A stretch of 64,000 bases of DNA from assembly GCA_017309275.1 (NCBI GenBank), contig JAFKLT010000049.1:16072-80071 (forward strand), given 5' to 3'. Position 1 is the first letter of the stretch, and every line of letters begins with the position of its first letter. Below the pieces are notes generated by a model. The model worked only from the letters and a program-made list of their open reading frames with translations. It did not search any database and had not been told where the DNA came from. Below, in pieces: positions 46,880 to 56,046 of the stretch. The stretch is from Sphingomonadales bacterium (GTDB lineage Bacteria > Pseudomonadota > Alphaproteobacteria > Sphingomonadales > Sphingomonadaceae). Both the position numbers and the translations under genes were made by a program.

Positions 46880-48025
46880 TCACCGGACCAGCGCCCGGCG
46901 ATCGAGGTCGGCTATGCGATTGGCGCCGGTAAGGCTGAGCGCGACGCGCAGCTCGGCTTCGAACAGCGACAGCATGTGGCGCACCGCTGCCTCGCCCCCG
47001 GCGCCAAGCGCATAGGCCCAGGCGCGGCCCAACAGCACGCAATCGGCGCCAAGGCAAAGCAGCCGCGCGACGTCGAGCCCGGACCGAACCCCGCCGTCGG
47101 CGAGAATTCGCAATTCTCCCCGGACCGCATCGGCGATCGCGGGCAGCGTTTCCGCGGTCGAAGGAACGCCGTCCAATTGCCGCCCGCCATGGTTCGAAAC
47201 CACGATTCCGTCGGCACCCACCGCGATCGCGGTGCGGGCGTCCTCCGGGTCGAAAATCCCTTTGATCACCAGAGGGCCGGTCCACTCGCTGAGGATATGC
47301 TCCAGATCGCGCCAAGTGACGCGCGGGTCGAAATTGCCCCGCATCCAGCCCAGAAAATCGTCGAGGCCGCTCTTCGTGCCGAGCAGCGGCGCGACATTGC
47401 CAAGGCTGTGCGGCCGGCCGCGTAGTCCGACATCGACGGCCCAGCGGGGATGCTGCATCGCCTGAAATCCCCGCTGGATCGCCCCCTTCAGGCCCGGTGC
47501 GCCGGCGAGGCCGGATCGGTAATCGCGGTAGCGCGCGCCGGGCACGGGCATGTCGACGGTGAACACAAGGACCGAACAACCCTGTTCGCGTGCCTGCGCC
47601 AGCAGGTCGCTGACAAAGACGCGGTCGCGCATCATATAGAGCTGGAACCAGAAGGGGGCGCGTGCCGCGTCGGCCACCTCTGCCAGCGAGCAGGCGGATA
47701 CGGTCGAGAGGCAAAAGGGAATGCGCGCATTTTCAGCCGCCGTAACGGCTTGTCGTTCGCCGCGGCGGGCAAGTATGCCGGCCAGTCCGATCGGGCCCAG
47801 CGCGATCGGCATCGACTGGCGTTGTCCGAAAATCTCGATGCCCAGATCGATGTCGGAAACATCGCGCAACACCCGCTGACGAAGCGCCACGCGCTGCAGG
47901 TCGGCGCGATTCCGACGGAGCGTCACCTCGTCATACGATCCGCCGTCGACATACTCGAATAGGAACTTCGGCAGCCGCCGCCGCGCCAGTTCGCGATAGT
48001 CGGATATCGATGCTGCAAGCTTCAT
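46880..48025 (-). CDS. lldD: L-lactate dehydrogenase (FMN-dependent, quinone-linked)
   Basis: 381 residues, with GGAGG 12 bases before the ATG. Near-colinear with E. coli LldD: 'FLFEYVDGGSYDEVTLRRN', 'IALGPIGLAGILARRGE', 'LVFTVDMPVPGARYRD', the catalytic His in 'GIVVSNHGGRQLDGVPST', and 'ILADGGVRSGLDVARLL' for FMN phosphate. It oxidises L-lactate to pyruvate at the inner membrane. In this locus it could consume L-lactate released by the FAH-family hydrolase encoded 0.9 kb away. Divergent from the SDR gene over operator D. Confidence 0.95.
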   Translation of the reverse strand: MKLAASISDYRELARRRLPKFLFEYVDGGSYDEVTLRRNRADLQRVALRQRVLRDVSDIDLGIEIFGQRQSMPIALGPIGLAGILARRGERQAVTAAENARIPFCLSTVSACSLAEVADAARAPFWFQLYMMRDRVFVSDLLAQAREQGCSVLVFTVDMPVPGARYRDYRSGLAGAPGLKGAIQRGFQAMQHPRWAVDVGLRGRPHSLGNVAPLLGTKSGLDDFLGWMRGNFDPRVTWRDLEHILSEWTGPLVIKGIFDPEDARTAIAVGADGIVVSNHGGRQLDGVPSTAETLPAIADAVRGELRILADGGVRSGLDVARLLCLGADCVLLGRAWAYALGAGGEAAVRHMLSLFEAELRVALSLTGANRIADLDRRALVR

Positions 48026-48070
48026 GCCCTGAAAACGCCTCCTAAACCTTCAATATTGTCTTGACACTAG

Positions 48071-48090
48071 GTATATAATCATACTTATTA
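48071..48090. promoter_or_regulatory. Putative GntR operator D (lldD / SDR divergent promoter)
   Basis: TATATAATCAT (48072-48082), the reverse complement of ATGATTATATA, lies in the 101-base divergent region between lldD and the SDR gene. Preceded by TTGACA at 48061, which could be a -35 element for the SDR side with TATAAT (48074-48079) too close, so the exact promoter is unclear. Confidence 0.4.
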
Positions 48091-48126
48091 CTCCCATCAA
48101 AGGGCAATTAATAGAATGAGAATTGA

Positions 48127-48927
48127 ATGGAGAGCGAGCCTGCCACCCCTGTCGGCGGAGCCGATTATGCCGGGGCGAACCATTATGATTTCGCGGGGCG
48201 CGTAGCTGTCGTCACGGGTGGCGCGCAGGGCATCGGCTTTGGTGTTGCGCAGCGGATCGTCGCCGGGGGCGGCGCAGTCGCACTCTGGGACTGGGACGGC
48301 AAAATGCTCGACGAGGCGGGGGCGCGGTTCGGCGATGGGGCACGGGTGCTTCGTCAGCGCGTTGACGTCAGCGATCTCGGCGCGGTCGAAGCCGCGGCGC
48401 GGGAGGTGGTGGATCATTTCGGGCGGATCGACATATTGATCAACAATGCCGCGCTGGTCGGGCCGAATGTTCCGACCTGGGAATATCCGCCCGATGCCTT
48501 TCGCGACGTCGTCAATGTCGGCCTGACGGGCGCCTTCTATTGCTGCCGCGCCGTGGTGCCGTACATGATGCAAAGCGGCTATGGCCGGATCGTCAACGTC
48601 AGTTCGATCGCGGGCAAGGAAGGCAATCCCAACGCCGTCGCCTATAGCTCGGCGAAGGCCGGTCTGCTGGCGCTGACCAAATCGCTGGGCAAGGAATTGG
48701 CCGGGTACGACATCGCGGTCAATGCCGTGACGCCCGCATTCGCGAAAACCGCGCTCGCCATGACCCAGTCGCCGCAGCACATCGAATATATTCTCTCGAA
48801 AATTCCGCGCGGCCGCATGCTCGACGTCGCGGAGGCGACCTCGATGATCTGCTGGCTGGCGACCGCGGAGAATTCTTTCACGACAGCGGCGGTCTTCGAT
48901 CTTTCCGGCGGCCGGGCGACCTATTGA
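48127..48927 (+). CDS. Short-chain dehydrogenase, similar to 2-keto-3-deoxy-L-fuconate/rhamnonate 4-dehydrogenase
   Basis: 266 residues. NAD-binding 'AVVTGGAQGIGFGVAQRI' near 27-44, 'DILINNAALVGP', the catalytic Ser in 'VNVSSIAGKEGNPNAV', and Tyr/Lys in 'AYSSAKAGLL'. Its C-terminal 'AVFDLSGGRATY' and overall wording are like LRA5-type sugar-acid dehydrogenases. It would oxidise C4 of a 2-keto-3-deoxy acid to a 2,4-diketo acid for the hydrolase encoded next. The match is from recognition, not alignment. Confidence 0.85.
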   Translation: MESEPATPVGGADYAGANHYDFAGRVAVVTGGAQGIGFGVAQRIVAGGGAVALWDWDGKMLDEAGARFGDGARVLRQRVDVSDLGAVEAAAREVVDHFGRIDILINNAALVGPNVPTWEYPPDAFRDVVNVGLTGAFYCCRAVVPYMMQSGYGRIVNVSSIAGKEGNPNAVAYSSAKAGLLALTKSLGKELAGYDIAVNAVTPAFAKTALAMTQSPQHIEYILSKIPRGRMLDVAEATSMICWLATAENSFTTAAVFDLSGGRATY

Positions 48928-48970
48928 GCCCGCGATCCGTCAACAGGCGACATAATCAGAAGGGATAGAC

Positions 48971-49810
48971 ATGCGTATTGTAAGGTTCGGTCCGGAAGGA
49001 GCGGAGCGTTATGGCCTGCTGGACGATAGCGGCACTATTCGGGACGCTTCGTCGGCGATAGGGGAGGATGCTCAGGATTTCGACCGGGTGGTCGCTGCGC
49101 TTGGCCGCTTGAAGCCCGCCGATCTGCCCGCTGCGCCCGAAGGCGTTCGGCTCGGATGCCCGGTCGCGCGCGTCGGCAAGGTCGTCTGCGTCGGCCTCAA
49201 CTATTCGGACCATGCTGCCGAAACCAACATGGCGGTCCCGGTAGAGCCCGTTCTGTTCATGAAGGCGAATACGTCGGTTTGCGGCCCGAACGATGACATC
49301 CGCATTCCGCCCGATGCCGAAAAGGTCGACTGGGAGGTCGAACTGGGTGTCGTCATTGGCCGGCGCGCGACGCGCGTGAGCGAGGCTGACGCGATGGATT
49401 ACGTCGCCGGCCTTGCCGTCGTGCACGATGTTTCGGAACGCGGCTTCCAGCTCGAGGGAACGGGGCAATGGCTGAAGGGCAAGAGCCTCGACACCTTCTG
49501 CCCCGTCGGGCCGTGGCTCGTGACCCGCGACGAAGCGGGCGATCCTCAGAATCTGGCGATGTACCTCGACGTGAACGGTCAGCGCATGCAGGACGGGTCG
49601 ACCAGGACGATGGTCTTTGGGGTGGCCTTTCTCGTCTCCTACATCAGTCGTTTCATGACGCTGGAGCCCGGTGACATCATTTCCACCGGCACGCCGCCGG
49701 GCGTCGGCATGGGGAAGCAGCCGCCGGTCTATCTGAAGCCGGGCGACAAGGTCGCTCTCGGTATCGAGGGGCTCGGCACCCAGCAGCAGACGGTGCGTCT
49801 GACGGATTAG
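48971..49810 (+). CDS. Fumarylacetoacetate hydrolase family protein, probable 2,4-diketo-3-deoxy-acid hydrolase
   Basis: 279 residues with AAGGGA before the ATG. FAH domain from about 70: 'KVVCVGLNYSDHAAETNM', 'PVLFMKANTSVCGPND', 'DWEVELGVVIGRRATRV' with the metal Glu pair, and 'ISTGTPPGVGMGKQPPVYL'. 'NDVSER'-like 'VHDVSERGFQLEGTGQW' and 'MVFGVAFLVSYISRFMTLEP' are those of the LRA6/2,4-diketo-3-deoxy-L-fuconate hydrolase group, which cleaves its substrate to pyruvate and L-lactate. The SDR upstream and lldD nearby fit that chemistry. Confidence 0.87.
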   Translation: MRIVRFGPEGAERYGLLDDSGTIRDASSAIGEDAQDFDRVVAALGRLKPADLPAAPEGVRLGCPVARVGKVVCVGLNYSDHAAETNMAVPVEPVLFMKANTSVCGPNDDIRIPPDAEKVDWEVELGVVIGRRATRVSEADAMDYVAGLAVVHDVSERGFQLEGTGQWLKGKSLDTFCPVGPWLVTRDEAGDPQNLAMYLDVNGQRMQDGSTRTMVFGVAFLVSYISRFMTLEPGDIISTGTPPGVGMGKQPPVYLKPGDKVALGIEGLGTQQQTVRLTD

Positions 49811-49887
49811 AGCGGACAGGCGTGCGCGACGGACTGTCGCGACAGGCTGTGGCCCCAGTGATTTCCTGGTTTCGATAAGGAGCGAAT

Positions 49888-50844
49888 ATGAAGATTGTCG
49901 TGACGGACGCGACCTTTCCGTCCCTGGCGCACGAGCGCGCGGTCGCTGAAGAATTCGGCGCTGATTTCGTTGAGGGGAAATGCCGGAGTGCCGACGATGT
50001 GACGGCGGCGGCCGACGGGACCGACGTGCTGATCGTCCAGTTCGCCCAGGTGACGGCGGCCGCGATTGCCCGGATGGCGCCGGGCTCGCTGATCGTTCGC
50101 TATGGCATCGGACTGGACAATATCGATCTTGCCGCCGCTCGCGAATGCGGAGTCAAGGTCGCCTATGTGCCCGATTATGCGACTGGTGAAGTCGCCGACC
50201 ATACTGCCGCGTTGATCCTGACCATGCTGCGCTGCGTTGTGCCGTTGGACCGATCGGTGCGCGAGGGCAAATGGGATGCGGTCGGCGTGGCCGGCGCACT
50301 CAGGGCCTTTCCTGAAAGCGTCGTCGGTTTCGTCGGCTTCGGTCGTATCGGGCAGGAGGTGCTTGCCCGGCTTCAGCCTTTCGGTTTCAGGGGCATCGTC
50401 GCCGATCCCTATGCCGATCGGGCTGCACTCGACCGGCTGGGTGTCGAGGCGGTGGATCTGGACGCGATGTTCGACCGGGCCGACGTCATCACATTGCATT
50501 GTCCACTGACCCCCGAGACGCGGCATGTCGTGAATGCCGAGCGGCTGGCGCGAAAGCCGGATCGCGCGGCGCTGGTCAACACCGCGCGGGGGGGGCTGGT
50601 CGATCCCGACGCGCTGGTCGATGCCTTGTCGTCCGGTCGGCTCCGTGCCGCCGCGCTGGATGTGTTCGAGACCGAGCCGCTGCCGGCCGACTCTTCGCTG
50701 CGCGATTGCCCGAACCTGATCCTGACCCCGCATGCCGCCTGGTATTCGACCAGCGCGATCGAACGCCTGCAATCGCTGGCGGCCGACGAGGTCCGGCGCC
50801 ACCTGACGGGGCAACCGATGCGGCGGCCCGCCACGGGCGACTGA
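49888..50844 (+). CDS. D-isomer 2-hydroxyacid dehydrogenase, CtBP-like
   Basis: 318 residues with AAGGAG before the ATG. NAD motif 'VVGFVGFGRIGQEVLARL' near 145, catalytic Arg in 'ALVNTARGGLVDPDAL', Glu in 'DVFETEPLPAD' and His in 'LTPHAAWYSTSAIERL', the last being the C-terminal-binding-protein-like form. It would interconvert a 2-keto acid and a D-2-hydroxy acid. It ends the plus-strand run of the catabolic locus; its exact substrate is unknown. Confidence 0.9.
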   Translation: MKIVVTDATFPSLAHERAVAEEFGADFVEGKCRSADDVTAAADGTDVLIVQFAQVTAAAIARMAPGSLIVRYGIGLDNIDLAAARECGVKVAYVPDYATGEVADHTAALILTMLRCVVPLDRSVREGKWDAVGVAGALRAFPESVVGFVGFGRIGQEVLARLQPFGFRGIVADPYADRAALDRLGVEAVDLDAMFDRADVITLHCPLTPETRHVVNAERLARKPDRAALVNTARGGLVDPDALVDALSSGRLRAAALDVFETEPLPADSSLRDCPNLILTPHAAWYSTSAIERLQSLAADEVRRHLTGQPMRRPATGD

Positions 50845-50845
50845 C

Positions 50846-50861
50846 GACCGGGTGCCCGGTC
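50846..50861. terminator. Hairpin between converging dehydrogenase and cobU genes
   Basis: Stem GACCGG/CCGGTC (50846-50851 with 50856-50861) with loop GTGC in the 24-base gap between two converging genes. T-tracts are weak, so confidence is limited. Confidence 0.4.
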
Positions 50862-50868
50862 TTCGACG

Positions 50869-51393
50869 TCAGGGCATTCGCGGTTTGAGCGGCAGCGAAA
50901 GGCCGGCGGCGACGAACTGAACCTCGCCCGCCGCTGCCGCGACCAACTGGTTGGCGCGCCCCGCTTCGTCGCGAAAGCGGCGGGAAAGGGCATTGTCCGG
51001 TACGATCCCCAGCCCGACCTCGTTCGCCACCAGGATCAGATGACCCTGAAAGCTCGGGACGATCGCGCAGAGCTCCGCCGTCGCCGCGCCGATGTCGGCG
51101 TCCGCGAGCAGCAGGTTAGAAATCCACAGGGTCAGGCAGTCGACCAGAACGATCGCGTCGGGCCGATCGAGCGCTTCGATCGCCGCGGCGAGCGCGTGCG
51201 GAGCCTCGACCGTCTGCCACCGCCGGTCGCGGTCGGCCTGATGCCGCGCGACGCGGTCGCGCATTTCGGCGTCATGCGCCTCAGCGGTCGCCAGGAACAC
51301 ATGCCGGCCGTCCAACGCCTCGGCCCGGCCCTGCGCATATCGGCTTTTCCCGGACCGTGCGCCGCCCAGAACGAACAGGCTGCGGTTCGTCAT
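50869..51393 (-). CDS. cobU: Adenosylcobinamide kinase / adenosylcobinamide-phosphate guanylyltransferase
   Basis: 174 residues from ATG 51393. P-loop '[18 protein letters not shown]', '[16 protein letters not shown]', and '[24 protein letters not shown]' in pieces are the CobU/CobP signature. It phosphorylates adenosylcobinamide and attaches GMP, the step before nucleotide-loop joining by CobS. Last gene of the riboswitch-led operon; its start overlaps the cobQ stop by four bases. Confidence 0.95.
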   Translation of the reverse strand: MTNRSLFVLGGARSGKSRYAQGRAEALDGRHVFLATAEAHDAEMRDRVARHQADRDRRWQTVEAPHALAAAIEALDRPDAIVLVDCLTLWISNLLLADADIGAATAELCAIVPSFQGHLILVANEVGLGIVPDNALSRRFRDEAGRANQLVAAAAGEVQFVAAGLSLPLKPRMP

Positions 51394-52859
51394 CGCGGAT
51401 CCTTTCCGTCGGAGAAGGCCAGATCGAGCAGTGCATCGACATCGACATGCGCGGCCAATTGCGCCGCGATGTCGTCGAGCGCGGCATCGACGACCGCGCC
51501 ATGGTCGGCTCCGCTGCCGGACAGGCCGATTCGGCCCAGCAAGGCCTGGCGCAACTCCGCCGATGCGAACAGGCCGTGGAGATAGGATCCCATGACGCGA
51601 CCGTCGGGGCTGACCGCCCCGTCGCAAGCGTCATCGTCAAGATTCGCGAACGGCGTGGCCGTTCCTGCGCCGCGCGTTTCCCCCATATGCATTTCATAGC
51701 CGGTCATCGCCGCGCCGAGCGCCGTGCCGCGAACATGACGCAGCGTCTTTTGGGGCGACAGCACGGTCTCGACATCAAGTAGGCCCAGCCCGGCAACCTC
51801 CGACGGCGCGCCTTCGAGGCCGAGAGGGTCGGCGACGCGGCGGCCGAGCATCTGATACCCGCCGCACAGGCCGACGATTAGGCCGCCGCGCCGATGATGC
51901 GCCAGCAGGTCGATGTCCCACCCCTCGGCGCGCAGAAAGGCCAGGTCGGCGATCGTTGCCTTCGACCCCGGCAGGATGACGATCGCGGCCTCGGCGGGGA
52001 TCGGCCGGCCGGGCGGCACCATCACCAACTCGACTGCCGGTTCGATCTTGAAGGGGTCGAGGTCGTCGAAGTTCGAGATGCGCGGCAGGATAGGGCAGGC
52101 GATGACCTTGCGCCCTTCCCGCGCGTCGGCGCGTTTTTCCAGCACGACCGCATCCTCGCTCGGCAGGCGCGCCGCCGACGACAGCCAGGGAATGACGCCG
52201 AAGCCTCGCCAGCCCGTCCGCTGCTCGATCGCGCGATAGCCGTCGTCGAACAGTGCCGGGTCGCCGCGGAACTTGTTGATCAGAAATCCCCGGATCAGCG
52301 CTGCGTCGGCGGGGTCGATCACCGCGCGTGTCCCGACGAGCGAGGCGATCACACCGCCGCGATCGATGTCGCCGATCAGCACGACCGGGACATCGGCGGC
52401 GCGGGCAAAGCCCATGTTGGCGATGTCGCCCGCGCGCAGGTTGATTTCGGCGGGCGACCCCGCGCCTTCGACGACGACCAGGTCGCAGCTCGCGCGCAGC
52501 CGGCGATAGCTTTGCATCACCTCGTCGATCAGCGCGCCGCGCGCCGCGCGGAAATTGCCGCTGCCCAGCGTGCCGCGCACCCGGCCGTGGACGATCAGTT
52601 GCGATGTCCGGTCGGCCTGCGGCTTTAGCAGCACCGGATTCATGTCGCTATGCGGCTCGACGCGGCAGGCGATTGCCTGGAGCGCCTGCGCGCGACCGAT
52701 TTCGCCGCCGTCGGCGGTGACCGCGGCGTTGTTCGACATATTCTGCGGCTTGAAGGGGCGGACGGCGAGGCCGCGGTTCGCAAGCAGCCGGCACAGCCCC
52801 GCGACCAGCACCGATTTGCCGACGTCGGACCCCGTGCCCTGCAGCATCAGAGCGCCCAT
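51390..52859 (-). CDS. cobQ: Cobyric acid synthase
   Basis: 489 residues from ATG 52859 with GGGAGG seven bases upstream. N-terminal '[20 protein letters not shown]' P-loop-like domain, '[12 protein letters not shown]', and a C-terminal glutamine amidotransferase with nucleophile Cys in '[14 protein letters not shown]'. It amidates positions b, d, e and g of adenosylcobyrinate a,c-diamide. Starts 13 bases before the cbiB stop. Confidence 0.96.
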   Translation of the reverse strand: MGALMLQGTGSDVGKSVLVAGLCRLLANRGLAVRPFKPQNMSNNAAVTADGGEIGRAQALQAIACRVEPHSDMNPVLLKPQADRTSQLIVHGRVRGTLGSGNFRAARGALIDEVMQSYRRLRASCDLVVVEGAGSPAEINLRAGDIANMGFARAADVPVVLIGDIDRGGVIASLVGTRAVIDPADAALIRGFLINKFRGDPALFDDGYRAIEQRTGWRGFGVIPWLSSAARLPSEDAVVLEKRADAREGRKVIACPILPRISNFDDLDPFKIEPAVELVMVPPGRPIPAEAAIVILPGSKATIADLAFLRAEGWDIDLLAHHRRGGLIVGLCGGYQMLGRRVADPLGLEGAPSEVAGLGLLDVETVLSPQKTLRHVRGTALGAAMTGYEMHMGETRGAGTATPFANLDDDACDGAVSPDGRVMGSYLHGLFASAELRQALLGRIGLSGSGADHGAVVDAALDDIAAQLAAHVDVDALLDLAFSDGKDPR

Positions 52860-53785
52860 TGGAAACCTCCCGCCATCAGCCACAGCATTGCGCAGGCGCC
52901 CAGATAGATGCGCAGGGCGCGGTCGATGTCGAATGCCGAGGCATGGGGGCTGCCGTCGCCGATCCAGGGTTTGTCGTGCATGATGCCGTCATAGGCGACG
53001 GGACCGGCCAGGCGAAGCCGCAGCGCGCCCGCCATCGCCGCTTCGGGCCAGCCGGCATTGGGTGATGCATGCTTGCCGGCGTCGCGCCGCAGCACAAGCC
53101 ATCCCCCACGCCCGGCCAGGCAGATCAGCACGCCCGCCAGCCGCGCCGGGATCAGGTTCATTACATCGTCGGTCCGCGCCGCCGCCCAGCCGAAGGCGCG
53201 CCAGCGTTCCTCGCGATGTCCGATCAGGCTGTCGGCCGTGTTTACCGCCTTATAGGCCCAGATGCCCGGAAGGCCGAGCACAAGCAGCCAGAACAGCGGC
53301 GCGACGACGCCATCGCAAAAGCTTTCCGCCAGGCTCTCGATCGCCGCGCGGGCGATGCCGCTCTCGTCCAGCGACGCGGTATCGCGCCCGACGATAGCGC
53401 CGACCGCTGTGCGCGCCGCGGGCAAATCCTGCTCTGCCAGCGCATCTCCGACCTCGCGGACATGGCCGAACAGGCTGCGTTGCGCGAGCGCGGGCCAAGC
53501 CAACAGGGCGACGACAAGCCATCCCCAATCGTCGAACAGCGCCATCGATATATGTTGCAGCGCCCATGCGGTCCCCGTGACGAGGATCAGAAGCAGGGTG
53601 ACGGTCGCGATGCCGGCGAACCGGCGCATGCCCTGGCTGCGGTCATGCCGATTCCACATCGCCTCCAGCGCGTCGATCAGGCGCGCGAAGAGCCCGACCG
53701 GATGGCCGATGCGGCGATAGAGGCCGGCGGGCCAGCCGACGGCGGCATCGACTGCAAGCGCGGCGAGGGCGAAGGGCTCAGCCAT
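52847..53785 (-). CDS. cbiB: Adenosylcobinamide-phosphate synthase
   Basis: 312 residues with several membrane helices. '[28 protein letters not shown]' in pieces, '[20 protein letters not shown]' and '[27 protein letters not shown]' in pieces are the CbiB/CobD family core. It joins cobyric acid and aminopropanol phosphate. Overlaps the neighbouring genes at both ends. Confidence 0.94.
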   Translation of the reverse strand: MAEPFALAALAVDAAVGWPAGLYRRIGHPVGLFARLIDALEAMWNRHDRSQGMRRFAGIATVTLLLILVTGTAWALQHISMALFDDWGWLVVALLAWPALAQRSLFGHVREVGDALAEQDLPAARTAVGAIVGRDTASLDESGIARAAIESLAESFCDGVVAPLFWLLVLGLPGIWAYKAVNTADSLIGHREERWRAFGWAAARTDDVMNLIPARLAGVLICLAGRGGWLVLRRDAGKHASPNAGWPEAAMAGALRLRLAGPVAYDGIMHDKPWIGDGSPHASAFDIDRALRIYLGACAMLWLMAGGFQWAL

Positions 53786-54761
53786 CGGCCAGTGCCGCGT
53801 CTAGCCGCGCTAGTGCCGCGTCGTCGCCGGGAAGGCCGAAGCGTAGCCAGTAGGGGCGGTCGGCGAAAGGCCGCGTCAGGATCGCCGCGTGCGCCAGCCG
53901 ATCGAACAGGTCGCGCGCGGTGGACGTTTCTATGAGGCGGAAGAGCGGACAATCGCCGCGCGGCAGATACCCCCGCCGTCGCAGCACCCGGTCGAGGGCG
54001 TCGGCATCGGCGCGCAGCCGCGCTCGTGCAGATGCTGCCCAGCTCGCGTCGCGATAGGCGGCGGTGCCGATGGCGATCGCGGCGGCGGAGACCGGCCACG
54101 CGCCGAGCTGTTCGCGCAGCCGCACGAGGAAGGCTTGAGGGCCGAGCACGAAGCCCAGGCGCAACCCGGCAAGGCCGAAGAACTTGCCGAAGGAGCGAAA
54201 GACCAGCAGTCGGGCGGCCTCACCGACCCATGCTGCGATGCTGGCGGATGGATCGCAATCGGCGAAGGCCTCGTCGACGAGCAGCCATTGCTCGTCGTCC
54301 CGACTGGCAAGAAGGTCGGCCAGTCTGTCGCGGCCCGTGATCCGGCCATCGGGATTGTTCGGATTGGCGAGGATCAGCGTCGCTTCGGTGCTCGGTGCCT
54401 CGCTTGCGTCGATCGCGTTGCCTGCGCCGAACATCTCCCCATGCGTGCGATACCCGGGAGCGACATGATGCGCGTGTCCGCCGATCAGCGTGCCGGCCAG
54501 CCGCAGCCCGACCTCGGTACCCGGCACGGCACAGACATGGCGCGGATCCACGCCGAAGAAGGCGGCCGCGGCTGCTTCAAGTTCGGCGAGTGCCTCCTGT
54601 TCGGGCAACCGGTGCCAGTCGATATCGACGCTCGCCACGCCGGGCCAAGGGTTGGGATTGATCCCTGTCGAAAGGTCGAGCCATGGGCGCTTGCCCGCGT
54701 CGAAACGCCGTTTCGCTGCCGCGATCGCGCCGCCGTGCCAGGTCCACGCCTCGTCGGTCAT
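53778..54761 (-). CDS. cobD: L-threonine-O-3-phosphate decarboxylase
   Basis: 327 residues from ATG 54761. Aminotransferase fold: 'LDLSTGINPNPWP' at the N-terminus, 'LILANPNNPDGRIT', and PLP Lys in 'VFRSFGKFFGLAGLRLGF'. In cobalamin operons this protein makes aminopropanol phosphate for the CbiB reaction. Called CobC in Pseudomonas and CobD in Salmonella. Overlaps cbiB by eight bases. Confidence 0.93.
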   Translation of the reverse strand: MTDEAWTWHGGAIAAAKRRFDAGKRPWLDLSTGINPNPWPGVASVDIDWHRLPEQEALAELEAAAAAFFGVDPRHVCAVPGTEVGLRLAGTLIGGHAHHVAPGYRTHGEMFGAGNAIDASEAPSTEATLILANPNNPDGRITGRDRLADLLASRDDEQWLLVDEAFADCDPSASIAAWVGEAARLLVFRSFGKFFGLAGLRLGFVLGPQAFLVRLREQLGAWPVSAAAIAIGTAAYRDASWAASARARLRADADALDRVLRRRGYLPRGDCPLFRLIETSTARDLFDRLAHAAILTRPFADRPYWLRFGLPGDDAALARLDAALADG

Positions 54762-55477
54762 CCCGCGTGGACCCAGACCAGCGCGGCGAGCAGCAGCAGG
54801 CTTTCCGTGACCTCGATGCCCGCGCCATGCCCGTCGCCCGAGATGCCGCCGATCGCGCGGTGAAGCCACCAGCCCCAGAGGATCAGCACGAACGGGGCGA
54901 CGAGCAGCGATCGCGACGCCAGCGCGGCGAGGCCGAGCAGAACCGCCCAGGCGAGCAGGTCGATCGGGCGCACGATGCCGCGGAATTTCGATCCCAACCC
55001 CAAATGAAGATCGGGAAGCCAGCGCGACCAGAGCAAAGGACCGATCCGCGCGGCAAAAGCCGTCAGCGCGATCGCAACGAAGGCATGCGCCTCGATCAGG
55101 CCGTGGAGCAGAACGAACTTGGCGACCAGTTGCAACGCGATCGCGACGACAGCGAAGCTGCCGACATGCGGGTCGGCGAGTGCCGCCAGCATCCGGTCGC
55201 GGTCCTTGTGCGCCGCGCCGCGCGCGTCCGCTATGTCGCCCAGACCGTCGAGGTGCAGCGCGCCCGTAACCGCCGCCCACAGCAGCAGCGCGGCAAGCGC
55301 CCCGGTCCAGCCGTCGATCTGTGCGCCCGCCCAGCCGCCCGCCGCGACGATTGCGCCGACGATGCAACCGACGGCGGGGAACCAGCGCATCGATGCGGCG
55401 AATTCTGCGCCCGAAACCGCGAGGCGCGGGGTGGGAAGCCGCGTCAGAAACTGGATGGCGACGATCAGGCCCTTCAT
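54758..55477 (-). CDS. cobS: Adenosylcobinamide-GDP ribazoletransferase (cobalamin synthase)
   Basis: 239 residues, polytopic. 'AIQFLTRLPTPRLAVSGAEF' at the start, 'ALHLDGLGDIADARGAAHKD' with the Asp-rich metal site, and 'DPHVGSFAVVAIALQLVAKF'. It joins adenosylcobinamide-GDP and alpha-ribazole in the inner membrane. Four-base overlaps on both sides. Confidence 0.95.
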   Translation of the reverse strand: MKGLIVAIQFLTRLPTPRLAVSGAEFAASMRWFPAVGCIVGAIVAAGGWAGAQIDGWTGALAALLLWAAVTGALHLDGLGDIADARGAAHKDRDRMLAALADPHVGSFAVVAIALQLVAKFVLLHGLIEAHAFVAIALTAFAARIGPLLWSRWLPDLHLGLGSKFRGIVRPIDLLAWAVLLGLAALASRSLLVAPFVLILWGWWLHRAIGGISGDGHGAGIEVTESLLLLAALVWVHAG

Positions 55478-56046
55478 GGGCGAAGGCCCGTAATCTGCGC
55501 ACCCGGATGAGCACCCCGCCAGACGCGCAGCGAGACGAGCACGCCATAGGGTAGGTCGAACGCCCAGAGTCGCTGCCGATCGAAGCCGCAAAGCAGGTGC
55601 AGCGCGGCGCGGATCGCGCCGCCGTGCGTGACGACCAGCGTCGGGCGCGGCGCAAGGTCGGCGATGGCGGTCGATACGCGAGCGACGAGCGCCGACCAGC
55701 CTTCGCCTCCCGGCGGCGGGGACAGGTCGGGATCGTTCCAGAAGCGGCCCAGCGCGTCGGCGTCGACCTGATCGGCGGCCATGCCGTCCCAGTCGCCGAA
55801 GTCGAGTTCGCGCCAGCGCAGGTCGATCGCGGGTGCAAGGGCCAGGCGCGCGCCGATGGCGTCGCCCGCAAGGCGGCACCGCCGAAGGTCGGACGCAACG
55901 ATCCGTTCGATGCCGAGGTCGGCGGCTTGTGCGACGCAGGCGGCAATGCCTTCGGGCGTCGGCGCGCCGTCGGTGCGCGCGCCCATCAGGAGCCCGGGGC
56001 GTGCCGGCTTTCCATGGCGCAGCAGGTGGAGGGCAAAGCCGTTCAT
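55474..56046 (-). CDS. cobC: Histidine phosphatase, probable alpha-ribazole-5'-phosphate phosphatase
   Basis: 190 residues. Phosphohistidine motif 'LHLLRHGKPARPGLLMG' with the second His in 'LVVTHGGAIRAALHLL'; 'WRELDFGDWDG' is the usual loop. Alone it could be any histidine phosphatase, but its place between cobS and cobT in an overlapping operon supports removal of the 5'-phosphate of alpha-ribazole phosphate or of cobalamin phosphate. Confidence 0.87.
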   Translation of the reverse strand: MNGFALHLLRHGKPARPGLLMGARTDGAPTPEGIAACVAQAADLGIERIVASDLRRCRLAGDAIGARLALAPAIDLRWRELDFGDWDGMAADQVDADALGRFWNDPDLSPPPGGEGWSALVARVSTAIADLAPRPTLVVTHGGAIRAALHLLCGFDRQRLWAFDLPYGVLVSLRVWRGAHPGAQITGLRP

